Below are positions 44,438 through 52,507 of a stretch of 64,000 bases of DNA, in pieces. Location: positions 1 to 64,000 of the forward strand of contig CAJUAV010000008.1 of NCBI GenBank assembly GCA_910584485.1. Direction: 5' to 3'. The notes under the pieces are model-generated. The model had not been told where the DNA came from. It made no database searches and saw nothing but the letters and a program-made list of their open reading frames with translations. Each line of letters starts with the position of its first letter. Positions within the stretch are counted from its first letter, which is position 1. The stretch comes from an uncultured Alistipes sp. (GTDB lineage: Bacteria > Bacteroidota > Bacteroidia > Bacteroidales > Rikenellaceae). Position numbers and translations under genes: made by a program.

Positions 44438-46309
44438 TTACCGCCGCGTAAAAATTTCGCAGACGCCTCCGCGCCCCTTCTCGCCGTAGCGCGCGACCGC
44501 CTCGGTCCCGTTGTAGCAGACGATCTTGCGGATGCGGCGGGGACGGATCGCCTTCACCTCGTCCCGCGCCGCCTCGCGGCCGTTGATGAGGATCAGCGAA
44601 GCGTCGGGCATCCGTTGCAGCGTCAGGCGCCCCGTATAGGTGGTAATCACCCGATTCTCATCCGACTCGTCGGCATTTTCGGTACGGACGACGACCCGAT
44701 CGCCCGAAATCGAGAGCAGGTCGGGGATTCGCCGGCTCCGCTCCGGCGCCGTTTTTTTCTTCGTAAGGATGACGACCGCCCCGTTGCGCGCCGCCTCGCC
44801 GTAGCGGGCAACCGCCTCGCTCTCCTTCAGCACGGTGACCGTGGCGATGCGGACGGGATCGAGCGCCCGAAACACCTCGGCCGAGACCGCCTTGCCGTCG
44901 ACCAGGAAGAGCGGTTCGCCCGCCGCTGCCGAACGGCCGTCGGAGCGAATCACCTGCACGGGCCCCTCCCCGCCGCCGACGATGATCGATGTGCTCTCGC
45001 GCCGCACCGTATCGGCGGCCCCGCCGCGCACCTGCACGACTTTGCCGCGCGTCGTCACCGTCGTGACGCCGTTCGAGGAGGAGACGGAGGTCGACCTGCT
45101 CTCTTTCGGCATCGTGCCGTAGCCGACGATCGTTATCTTTCCGTCGGAGGTCTCGGTCATCGTAACGCCGTTCGAGGAGGAAACGGAGGTCGAAACGTTT
45201 TGCCCGGGCTGCGTGCCGCTGCGAACGACCACCACCTTGCCGTCGTTCGTCACGGTCGTCACGGTACGCGTCGCAGTGCGCGTTTCGGTACGCGATTCGG
45301 CGCCCCGCCGGCGACGCGGGGCCTTCTCTTGCGCGGCAGCGATTTTTTCGCTATCTTTGTGCGACGCCCCCGCCGCGGGCAGAGCTTCGCTCCGCACGAC
45401 CGCAGGCACCGCAGCGGCAGGCAGGGATTCCGTCGCGGATGCGACATAACGGGTTTCGGCGAAGGCGCCCAGCGCCGCACCGACCGGCAGCAGCAGGAGC
45501 AGCGCCTTGGCTGCCGCCCACCGCGGGGATCTTTTTCGGATCATCATGGTAATACGGTTTTTAAGTTTACTGTGATTGAAGCTGTTGGCGACCGAGTACC
45601 ACCTCTCGCCGACAGCCTTTTTTATTAACAGCAGTTGATAAGCCCGCGCATCGGCCCCGCTCGCGAGGACCGCCTCGTCGGCCTCGTACTCGTGGATCGC
45701 CCGCAGATCGGCGCGCAGCAGCCACAACGCGGGGTTGAACCACTGCATGCAGCAGACCAGGTCGCAGAAGAGCAGGTCGGCCGAATGGCGGAGCCGCGCG
45801 TGCGCCCGCTCGTGGCAGAGGATCGTCTCGCCGTTCTCGCGCAGATCCGTTTCGTTCAATACGATCCAGCGGCCCCAGCTGAAGGGGGCGACGGGAAGCG
45901 TCGTGCGCACCAGCACCGTTCCGTCGTCGAGCCGTTCGCGGCGCCCCGAGCGGATCATCCGCCACACGCCGACGAGCGAACGCACCATCCGCGCCAGCGC
46001 GACGAAGACCCCCGCCAGGTAGAGGAGCGCCGCAGCCTCCCGCCACGGGAAGGGCTCGGCGACGACGAGCGCCGCCGCCTCTCCGGGCGCATCGGTCGTC
46101 ACGAAGGCGAGCGAGGTCTCGACCGCGGGCAGCTCGCGCGTGAAGGTCACCACGCACAGCGGCAGCAGGCACGAGAGGGCCAACATCGCCAGCACCGCCG
46201 CACGGTTGAGCCGATGGAAGGTCTCGCGGCTCAACAGCAGCTTGAAAAAGAGGTAGAAGAGCGTCAGACAGGCCCCCGTCTTGAGGGCGTAGAGAAGCAG
46301 CGCGAACAT
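44438..46309 (-). CDS. M56/BlaR1-type membrane metallopeptidase with TonB-plug-like C-terminus
   Basis: The 623-residue protein has N-terminal membrane helices, a cytosolic zinc peptidase site CHERAHARLRHSAD (HExxH at 166-170), and a fourth helix near 269-287. The periplasmic part is unusual. It has repeats of an NGVT.T.T..GKV.VV motif (about 335-430), then two copies of a plug-like module ending ARYGE(A)ARNGAVVILT and ARYGEKGRGGVCEIFT. M56 proteins sense an outside signal and cut the paired BlaI repressor. The gene is four bases after blaI. Confidence 0.88.
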   Translation of the reverse strand: MFALLLYALKTGACLTLFYLFFKLLLSRETFHRLNRAAVLAMLALSCLLPLCVVTFTRELPAVETSLAFVTTDAPGEAAALVVAEPFPWREAAALLYLAGVFVALARMVRSLVGVWRMIRSGRRERLDDGTVLVRTTLPVAPFSWGRWIVLNETDLRENGETILCHERAHARLRHSADLLFCDLVCCMQWFNPALWLLRADLRAIHEYEADEAVLASGADARAYQLLLIKKAVGERWYSVANSFNHSKLKNRITMMIRKRSPRWAAAKALLLLLPVGAALGAFAETRYVASATESLPAAAVPAVVRSEALPAAGASHKDSEKIAAAQEKAPRRRRGAESRTETRTATRTVTTVTNDGKVVVVRSGTQPGQNVSTSVSSSNGVTMTETSDGKITIVGYGTMPKESRSTSVSSSNGVTTVTTRGKVVQVRGGAADTVRRESTSIIVGGGEGPVQVIRSDGRSAAAGEPLFLVDGKAVSAEVFRALDPVRIATVTVLKESEAVARYGEAARNGAVVILTKKKTAPERSRRIPDLLSISGDRVVVRTENADESDENRVITTYTGRLTLQRMPDASLILINGREAARDEVKAIRPRRIRKIVCYNGTEAVARYGEKGRGGVCEIFTRR

Positions 46310-46313
46310 CGGA

Positions 46314-46679
46314 TCAGCGGTTTGCGTGGTTTTCGATGCGGTCGATCAGGGCGCGCAGCTCGTCGACCGAAACCTTCTCCTCCTCGACGAGCGCCGAGAC
46401 GGCCCCCAGGTAGGAGTTGCCGAAGTAACGGTCGACGACCGAGCGCAGCGTGCGGCGCGAAAACTCCGCCTCGCTCACCGCGGGGAAATAGCGGTAGGTC
46501 GTACCGAAGGCTTCGTGACCGACGTAGCCCTTCGCTTCGAGGGCGCGCACCATCGTCGAAAGGGTGTTGAAATGGGGTTTCGGATCGGGCATCATCGCCA
46601 CCAGTTCGCGGACGAACAGCGGCCCGCGCTCCCAGAAGCAGCGCATGAGCTCCTCTTCGCGGCGTGTCAGTTTTTCCAT
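46314..46679 (-). CDS. BlaI/MecI/CopY family transcriptional repressor
   Basis: The 121-residue winged-helix repressor starts MEKLTRREEELMRCFWERGP and has the recognition region HFNTLSTMVRALEAKGYV and a C-terminal dimerisation helix pair. It should repress its own operon (with M56 and the TlpA-like gene) until cleaved by the M56 protein. The nearby AT-rich dyads at 46725-46748 are good operator candidates. The ATG at 46679 matches the family start. Confidence 0.93.
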   Translation of the reverse strand: MEKLTRREEELMRCFWERGPLFVRELVAMMPDPKPHFNTLSTMVRALEAKGYVGHEAFGTTYRYFPAVSEAEFSRRTLRSVVDRYFGNSYLGAVSALVEEEKVSVDELRALIDRIENHANR

Positions 46680-46703
46680 GGTTGCAAAATCGGGTTTACG
46701 GCA

Positions 46704-46748
46704 CAAAGGTAACTATTTTTTCTCGTTGTACAACTATTTCACATAGTT
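46704..46748 (-). promoter_or_regulatory. Promoter and candidate BlaI operator
   Basis: TACCTTTG on the minus strand (46711-46704) is 24 bases before the blaI ATG. Upstream lie two overlapping dyads, GTTGTACAAC (46725-46734) and AACTA...TAGTT (46732-46736 with 46744-46748), resembling the TACA/TGTA operators of BlaI-family repressors. Confidence 0.55.
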
Positions 46749-46794
46749 TATCAACTATTTTTCTTCGTTCACCCCTTTTTCGCGGGAAAAAGGG

Positions 46795-46802
46795 TACTTT
46801 TG
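46795..46802 (+). promoter_or_regulatory. -7 element of the Sel1-repeat gene promoter
   Basis: TACTTTTG on the plus strand matches TAnnTTTG and stands about 105 bases upstream of the chosen ATG, divergent from the blaI promoter. Confidence 0.5.
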
Positions 46803-46907
46803 TCCGCCGAACCCGCCCGCCCGCAACGGCCGCACGATCCGCCGCGACAGCGCGGAGCAGGCAGTTCGCGAGCGACCGGAAAGAGATTTTACCGCAAACC
46901 GAAGAGC

Positions 46908-48176
46908 ATGACCCACCGAATCGACGAACGCGTGACGAAAGCCGTCGCGCTCATCTGGACGAGCTTCGATCCCGAAGCGATGCAGCAGGGATACGACCTG
47001 CTGACCGAAGCGGCCGAAGCGGGCGACCCCGACGCCTGCTGTTTTCTGGCCCGATGCCACCTGGGCGAAGCGTACGTCTGGTCGGGCGGCGGCTTCGAAA
47101 CGGATGAAGAGGAGGCGGCCGAGCTGCTGCGCGAGAGCATCGAACGGGGCAGCGCCATGGGGGTGCTCTGCGCCCTGCGAACGGGCGATCTGACGCCCGA
47201 CGAGCGGGAGCGGATGCCCTTCGCCTCGCTCAAGGAGGCGTTCGACGCCGTCGTCGCGCAGGCCGAGGCGGGAGACCCCTTCAGCCGCTACGTCGCGGGC
47301 AACGCCTGGTTCTGGGGCGACCTGCTCGAAATCGAGGGCCCGGCGTGGAGCGACCGCTTCCGAACGGAGGAGGCGTACGACCGCTACGCCTACCCCATCG
47401 CCGCGCGCTACTACGAGCAGTCGTTCGAAAGCGGTCTGGCCAACGGCTTCGGCAACTATCGGACGATCTTCGAGTCGGGGTTGGCGCCGATCGACGAACA
47501 GACCTTCGAGGGGTGGATGAAGCGGCTGGCCGCCGCGGGCAACCCCCTCGTGACGAACGACTACGGCATCCTGCTCGAAACCCGCTACGACGATGCCGCA
47601 GGCGCCTTCGCCTGCTATCGGAAGGCCTTCGAGCTGGGCGACACCGAATCGGCCTACAACGTCGGCGTCTGCTACGGACGCGGCTACGGCGTCGCGCAGG
47701 ACCTCGACAAGGCGTTCGAATACTACCTGGCGGCGGCCGAGGCGGGCCATCCGAAGGCGCAGTTCGCGGTCGGCAATTTCTATTTCGAGGGGCGCGGAAA
47801 GATCGCGCAAGACCCCGCCCGAGCGCTTCCATGGCTGGAACAAGCCTGCTACAACGAAAACGCCGAGGACGATTTCGCCCCCGCCGTCGAGCTGGCGCTC
47901 TGCTACCGCAACGGCTGGGGCTGCCCGCGCAACGACAGGCGGGCCTTCGCGCTGCTGGAGGAGATCGAGGAGCGGATCGACGAGGTGTGGGAGCCCCTCG
48001 ACGCACAGATCTGCCATGCGCTGGGCACGGCCTACGCCTTCGGCCGCGGCACGGAGGAGGATATTCCCCGCGGCATCGCATGGCTCGACCGCGCCATCGA
48101 ACTGGGCTCGGAAGAGGCGGCGCGCGATCGGGCACAGTTCAGGAAACGGCTCATCGGCGGCTGGAAACGGCGCTGA
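46908..48176 (+). CDS. Sel1-like repeat protein
   Basis: The 422-residue soluble protein has no signal peptide. It is built of Sel1-type TPR-like repeats, for example AGHPKAQFAVGNFYFEG, AYNVGVCYGRGYGVAQDLDKA, ALCYRNGWGCPRNDRRAFAL and ALGTAYAFGRGTEEDIPRG; the last 170 residues are the most regular. Such proteins mediate protein-protein contacts; no partner is suggested by the neighbours. The ATG at 46908 begins the folded part; upstream in-frame codons are Pro/Arg-rich and probably not translated. Confidence 0.85.
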   Translation: MTHRIDERVTKAVALIWTSFDPEAMQQGYDLLTEAAEAGDPDACCFLARCHLGEAYVWSGGGFETDEEEAAELLRESIERGSAMGVLCALRTGDLTPDERERMPFASLKEAFDAVVAQAEAGDPFSRYVAGNAWFWGDLLEIEGPAWSDRFRTEEAYDRYAYPIAARYYEQSFESGLANGFGNYRTIFESGLAPIDEQTFEGWMKRLAAAGNPLVTNDYGILLETRYDDAAGAFACYRKAFELGDTESAYNVGVCYGRGYGVAQDLDKAFEYYLAAAEAGHPKAQFAVGNFYFEGRGKIAQDPARALPWLEQACYNENAEDDFAPAVELALCYRNGWGCPRNDRRAFALLEEIEERIDEVWEPLDAQICHALGTAYAFGRGTEEDIPRGIAWLDRAIELGSEEAARDRAQFRKRLIGGWKRR

Positions 48177-48214
48177 CACGCCGCGGCCCGCACATCGCCG
48201 AACCGGCGCGCAGA

Positions 48215-48266
48215 GACGGAACGGCGCGCCGAGGCGGAACGGCGCGCCGAGGCGGAACGGCGCCGA
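48215..48266. repeat. 18-bp tandem repeat
   Basis: About 2.7 copies of an 18-bp unit (CGGAACGGCGCGCCGAGG) stand in the 296-bp gap between the Sel1 gene and the LacI gene. Nothing else is recognisable in the gap except the terminator at 48410-48451. Confidence 0.75.
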
Positions 48267-48409
48267 AACGCCGCGACCGTGCCGAAACGGTGCGGCGCCG
48301 ACCTCCTGCGATTGACACGTCGCCCCGCCGCCGCCAAAGACAAGTCACCGGCGACCGCCCTGCCGCCCCCCCCATGCGCAGGCCTCCCCGAACCGGCGCC
48401 TCCCTTCGA

Positions 48410-48451
48410 AAAAAACGCCCCCTGCCGCGCTTCTTTGCGGCAGGGGGCGTT
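48410..48451 (-). terminator. Terminator of the LacI-PL22-GH105 operon
   Basis: A perfect 15-bp stem (48414-48428 with 48437-48451) is followed on the minus strand by a T run (48415-48410). Its stem closely matches the hairpin at 28573-28616. Confidence 0.88.
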
Positions 48452-48472
48452 CGTTCGCAGCGGGCCGCTGCT

Positions 48473-49537
48473 TCAGGCCCACTCGCGCAGGTAGTAGTCG
48501 GCATTCTCGCGGATGAGGATGTCGACGGGCGTGTAGTTGAGCTGCTCGCCCCGCTTGCCGAAAAGGACGTATTCGAGAATCGACCGCACGGCGAGGTAGC
48601 CCTGCTTGTCGGGGCGCTCCGCCAGCAGGTAGGAGATGTACCCCTCGCGCAGGTTGGCGAGGTTGCGCTCGATCATGCCGTAGCCCACCAGGCGGATATC
48701 GCGCAGCGAGCGACGGCGCAGGTAGTCCGAAATCACGTAGGCGCGCGAGTTGAAGACGGCGATGCCGCCGATAGCGGGGTGCGCGGCGAAGAGCTCGTCG
48801 AAGGCGGCGCGGCTCCGCTCGGCGCTCGAAGCGTCGTAGACCCCGTCGATGACCCGCATGTCGGGATAGGTCTCGCGCATGTAGGCGAGGAACGAGTTGC
48901 GGCGCACGATGCTCTGCACGGAGGACTCGTCCCCCACGCGGCGCGCGCGCAACACCACCACGTCGCGGCTGCGGTCCATCGACTCGCAGAGCAGCCGCGC
49001 CTGCATGCGTCCCATCATGTGCGAATCGGGCCCGAAGAAGGCCAGCGGATCGGTGTTGGCGATCATGCTGTCGACGAAGACGTAGGGCGTGCCCAGCGCT
49101 TCGAGGCGCGCGACGAACTGCATCGTCTCGTCGGTGAAGGTGGGGCCGACGAGCATCGCGTCGCAGCGGATCGCAAGGGCCTTGTTGTAGACCTCGCGGC
49201 AGGAGAAGAGGTCGAACTGGTCGTAGTAGAAATACTTGACCTTCAGACGGATGTTCGAGAACTCGTAGAGGGCGTGGCGGATGCCCCGCTCGATCTGCTC
49301 CCAGTAGCCGCCCGCCGAGAGGGAGGGCAGCACGACGACGATCGACACGGTCCGCTTGACGCCGATCGACGAGACGTGGAGGTTGGGGCGGTAATCGATC
49401 CGCTCCAGCACCGCCTCGACCTTCTCGCGGCTCTGCTGCGACACCTCGCCGCGGTGGTGCAGCACGCGGTCCACGGTGCCGGCCGAGACGCCTGCCATCT
49501 TGGCGATGTCCTTGATTCGATACTGTTTAGTGTTCAT
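48473..49537 (-). CDS. LacI family transcriptional regulator
   Basis: The 354-residue product has an N-terminal LacI helix-turn-helix (RIKDIAKMAGVSAGTVDRVLHHRG, about residues 7-30, with hinge helix to 60) and a periplasmic-binding-protein-like sensor domain. The distal gene of a three-gene operon, it overlaps the PL22 stop by 11 bases. It is the likely regulator of both arms of this saccharide locus, with a sugar or sugar acid as ligand. No operator could be assigned with confidence in the 52276-52507 gap. Confidence 0.93.
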   Translation of the reverse strand: MNTKQYRIKDIAKMAGVSAGTVDRVLHHRGEVSQQSREKVEAVLERIDYRPNLHVSSIGVKRTVSIVVVLPSLSAGGYWEQIERGIRHALYEFSNIRLKVKYFYYDQFDLFSCREVYNKALAIRCDAMLVGPTFTDETMQFVARLEALGTPYVFVDSMIANTDPLAFFGPDSHMMGRMQARLLCESMDRSRDVVVLRARRVGDESSVQSIVRRNSFLAYMRETYPDMRVIDGVYDASSAERSRAAFDELFAAHPAIGGIAVFNSRAYVISDYLRRRSLRDIRLVGYGMIERNLANLREGYISYLLAERPDKQGYLAVRSILEYVLFGKRGEQLNYTPVDILIRENADYYLREWA

Positions 49538-50699
49538 ATTTCTGCTTGATTCGGGCGATCGGCACGATGAAGGCCTGCGGCACCCCGGGCGAGTTGCGGT
49601 CGGAGGTGAAGGCCACGTAGTTTCCCGAACGGCTGAAGAGCGGATGCACGTGCTCGGTCTGCACGTTGCCGAGCGACGGCTGCGTCTGGTCGGGCCAGCA
49701 GAGGATCTCCGCCTGTCCCGTCCGCAGGTCGACGAGGAAGAGCGGATTGCTGCGCGGACAATCGACGTCGCAGACGAACAGGTGCTCATCCTCGGTCGCG
49801 ATGCCGTGCGCCAGCTTGAAGACGCTGTTCGCGTAGTGCACCGTGCGGTTGCCGCCGTCGCGGTCGATCGAGACGACGCAGATCTCCCACCCCTGCGTCG
49901 GATCGGCGTAGCCGCTCTTGTGGAGCTTGTCGAAATAGTAGAGGCGCTCGCCGTCCTTGCTCCACGTCTCGTGCGTCGCCCGCCAGCCGCGCTCGGACAT
50001 GACGAACGGTCGCACCGAACCGTCGTCGGTGTTCAGCAGCATGCCGCGGGCACGCTCCTCGCGGGGCAGGTCGTACATGGCTCGTTTGTCGGGTTTGGGT
50101 ACAAAGGTAATCAAATTCGGGTAAACGGGGTTAATCATCGGGTGGGTAAATCCCGTTTTCGAGCCATAGACCCGTTCCAAACGGCCCGTCGGCACGTGCA
50201 AACGGTAGAACGAGGCGCTGCGGTCGGGATTCTGACCTGTCAGCACCATCCAGGCGCCGTCGTTCGTGAAGAGGGCGTTGAACGAAATCGCAGACTCGGC
50301 GACCTTGCCGTTGGCATCGAAGAGCACGCGCTCGGCGTGCGTGGCGACGTTCACGGCGTAGATTACGCCCCGCTCCATGAAGATCACCTCGTCGCCCGTC
50401 GCATAGACCGAATAGGAGCCCTCGACCGTGCGGTCGCTGATCTTGCACACCTCGCCCGTGGCGATCGAGGTCGAGTAGAGCTTCCAATCCCCCTCGCGCC
50501 TGCTCTTGAAGACGGCGAAACGGTCGTCGTGGGTAAAGGCCTGCGTCTCGAAATAGGGCATCAGGCTCATCGAGTCGCCCTGCGAAACCTGCCACACTTC
50601 GTTGCCCGTCTTCGCGTCGCGGTAGACGATGCGTTCGGTCGGCGCCGCCGTGCAGCCGACGAGGGCCGCGCAGAGGCAGCCGAAAAGGAGTTTTTTCAT
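49527..50699 (-). CDS. Oligogalacturonate lyase-like lipoprotein (PL22)
   Basis: The 390-residue beta-propeller protein has a lipoprotein signal (LCAALVGC, Cys16). The PL22 manganese site seems intact: a His in THETWSKDGE, and the Gln-x-x-His-x-His ligand set in NVQTEHVHPLFS. PL22 enzymes split short (unsaturated) uronate oligomers into 4-deoxy-5-ketouronates. Its lipobox suggests a periplasmic or surface site, unlike the cytosolic enterobacterial Ogl. It lies between GH105 (13-bp gap) and the LacI gene. Confidence 0.88.
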   Translation of the reverse strand: MKKLLFGCLCAALVGCTAAPTERIVYRDAKTGNEVWQVSQGDSMSLMPYFETQAFTHDDRFAVFKSRREGDWKLYSTSIATGEVCKISDRTVEGSYSVYATGDEVIFMERGVIYAVNVATHAERVLFDANGKVAESAISFNALFTNDGAWMVLTGQNPDRSASFYRLHVPTGRLERVYGSKTGFTHPMINPVYPNLITFVPKPDKRAMYDLPREERARGMLLNTDDGSVRPFVMSERGWRATHETWSKDGERLYYFDKLHKSGYADPTQGWEICVVSIDRDGGNRTVHYANSVFKLAHGIATEDEHLFVCDVDCPRSNPLFLVDLRTGQAEILCWPDQTQPSLGNVQTEHVHPLFSRSGNYVAFTSDRNSPGVPQAFIVPIARIKQKYEH

Positions 50700-50712
50700 G
50701 GTCTTGTGGGTT

Positions 50713-52275
50713 TTAGGATTGTTTCAGGAAGCGTTGCAGGGCGGCCGTCTCGACGGCGGCCGTGAAGACGGCGCCGAGCCCCCGCGGATCGTTCGGCAGG
50801 GTCGGACGCCCGGCGTAGGCCGCCGCATCGGCGCCGATCGACATGCTGCGGCAGATGCCCTCCACGATGCCGTCGGGCGTGATCCGCTCCGCCAGCGCCC
50901 GCCAGCCGCGCAGCGCCGCAGGGGCGTACGAGCGGTCGATCCAGCCGCAGCGCACGGCGCGCGCCAGCGCCAGCACGAAGAGCGCCGTCGAGGAGCTCTC
51001 CTCGTAGGTCTCGGGGCGGTCGAGCAGCTGGTGCCACATGCCGTTCGCTCCCTGCCGCCGCACGAGGGCGTCGAGGTGGCGGCGGTGGATCTCCAGCAGG
51101 CGCGCCCGCTCGGGGTGCTCGGCCGGCAGCGCGGCGAGCACCTCCGAAAGGGCCCAGGCGAACCAGCCGTTGGCGCGGCCCCAGTGCAGCCCCGCGGGGC
51201 GGTCGTGCGTCGCGTTCCAGCCGTGATGCAGCAGCCCCGTCGCGGGGTCGCGCAGGTAGCAGTCGTAGGCCTCCGCCTGCCGCACGGCCTCCTCCAGGCA
51301 GGCCGTCTCGCCCGTCAGGCGGGCGTAGCGCACCAGAAAGACGGCGCTCATGAAGAGGTCGTCGCACCAGATCGTCCAGCGCGGTTCGGGACGGACAAAG
51401 GTGCCGTCGGGCAGGCGCGGCTGCTCGTGCATCGCGTAGTCGGCCATCGCGGCCAGCAGCCGCGCGGTCGCTTCGTCGGCCCCTTCGCGCAGCGCCCGTT
51501 CGACGAAGGGGAGCGCGGGGGCCGTCGTGTCGTCGAGCATGCCGCGGCGGAAGAGGCGGTAGTTCTGCGTCCGCAGCAGGCCGCGGCCGTACTGCTCCTC
51601 GAAGCGGGGCAGCTGCTCGAGCGTGAAGTCGCAGAAGCGGCGCACGTGGGCCGCGTAGCGCTCCTCGCCCGTCGCATCGGCCAGCGCCAGCAGCCCGAGC
51701 AGCGTCGCGCCGTTGGCGTAGTGCCACTCGGCATAGGGGTGTTTGGCGAAGGCCGCCCCGCGCTTCACGGGAAGGCGCGCCTCCGTTCCGTGTACGAACA
51801 CGGGATATTCGATGCCCGCAGCGGGAAAATCGAGCGAATCGACCGCTCCGAGCGAAACCGTTCCCGTGCTTTCGACCTCGACCCGATGGAGCCCGCGCAC
51901 GAGGCGCACCGCGGCGTAGCGGTCGAACAGATAGGTGTCGTAGGCGATCTCGCGCGGGAACGCGCGCGTACCGCCCGCATAAGAGAGGAGCGGGCGGCCG
52001 TCGACTGCGATCTGCACCGCCGCGTCGGCCGTGCAGCCCAGGCGGTAGAGCGCATCGGCAGGCACCTCCAGGCCAAAAACATACGACCCTTCCGCCGTTG
52101 CGGGGCAGATCATCGGGAAACGGGCGGGCTTCGCCTCGGTTTCGACCGTCTCGAAGAGCGTGTCGGCCAGCAGGCGGTCGGCAACGGGGCGCACGGCCCG
52201 CAACGGATCGTCGGCGCACCCCGCAGCGAGGAGCACCCAGAGAAAAATCGAAAAGGCAGAATAATTTTTTTTCAT
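50713..52275 (-). CDS. GH105 family unsaturated uronyl hydrolase (lipoprotein)
   Basis: The 520-residue lipoprotein (LLAAGC, Cys20) has a beta-rich N-terminal domain of about 140 residues, possibly for sugar binding, then an alpha/alpha-6 barrel. Barrel landmarks include WTIWCDDLFMS with the catalytic Asp region, HWGRANGWFAWALSEVL and YEESSSTALFVLALARA, all typical of GH105/GH88 enzymes. These remove the 4,5-unsaturated uronic acid left by lyases on pectin or similar chains. First gene of the left arm; a -7 box lies 145 bases upstream. Confidence 0.9.
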   Translation of the reverse strand: MKKNYSAFSIFLWVLLAAGCADDPLRAVRPVADRLLADTLFETVETEAKPARFPMICPATAEGSYVFGLEVPADALYRLGCTADAAVQIAVDGRPLLSYAGGTRAFPREIAYDTYLFDRYAAVRLVRGLHRVEVESTGTVSLGAVDSLDFPAAGIEYPVFVHGTEARLPVKRGAAFAKHPYAEWHYANGATLLGLLALADATGEERYAAHVRRFCDFTLEQLPRFEEQYGRGLLRTQNYRLFRRGMLDDTTAPALPFVERALREGADEATARLLAAMADYAMHEQPRLPDGTFVRPEPRWTIWCDDLFMSAVFLVRYARLTGETACLEEAVRQAEAYDCYLRDPATGLLHHGWNATHDRPAGLHWGRANGWFAWALSEVLAALPAEHPERARLLEIHRRHLDALVRRQGANGMWHQLLDRPETYEESSSTALFVLALARAVRCGWIDRSYAPAALRGWRALAERITPDGIVEGICRSMSIGADAAAYAGRPTLPNDPRGLGAVFTAAVETAALQRFLKQS

Positions 52276-52419
52276 GCGCTACTGTTGTCTTTTTGAAATA
52301 TTTCGTCTATCTTCGTGCTCGAACACGGAACGATACGGGGGGGGGTATTTTAAATAAATGATTGATAATTATCGTTTTAAGAAACCACGAAACACCAACG
52401 ATGCCCTATCGTCCGATTG

Positions 52420-52427
52420 CAAAGATA
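52420..52427 (-). promoter_or_regulatory. -7 element of the left-arm (GH105) operon
   Basis: The minus strand reads TATCTTTG, giving a leader of about 140 bases. The gap 52276-52507 also holds a run of eight or more G near 52338-52346 and a GATAATTATC palindrome near 52365. No consensus box for the right arm was found. Confidence 0.5.
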
Positions 52428-52507
52428 GCGATTTTGCACAATAAAACACGAAAAACACGCACAAAAAGAGGGTTCGCCCGACCTTTTGTCACACACACGA
52501 CTCCGCC

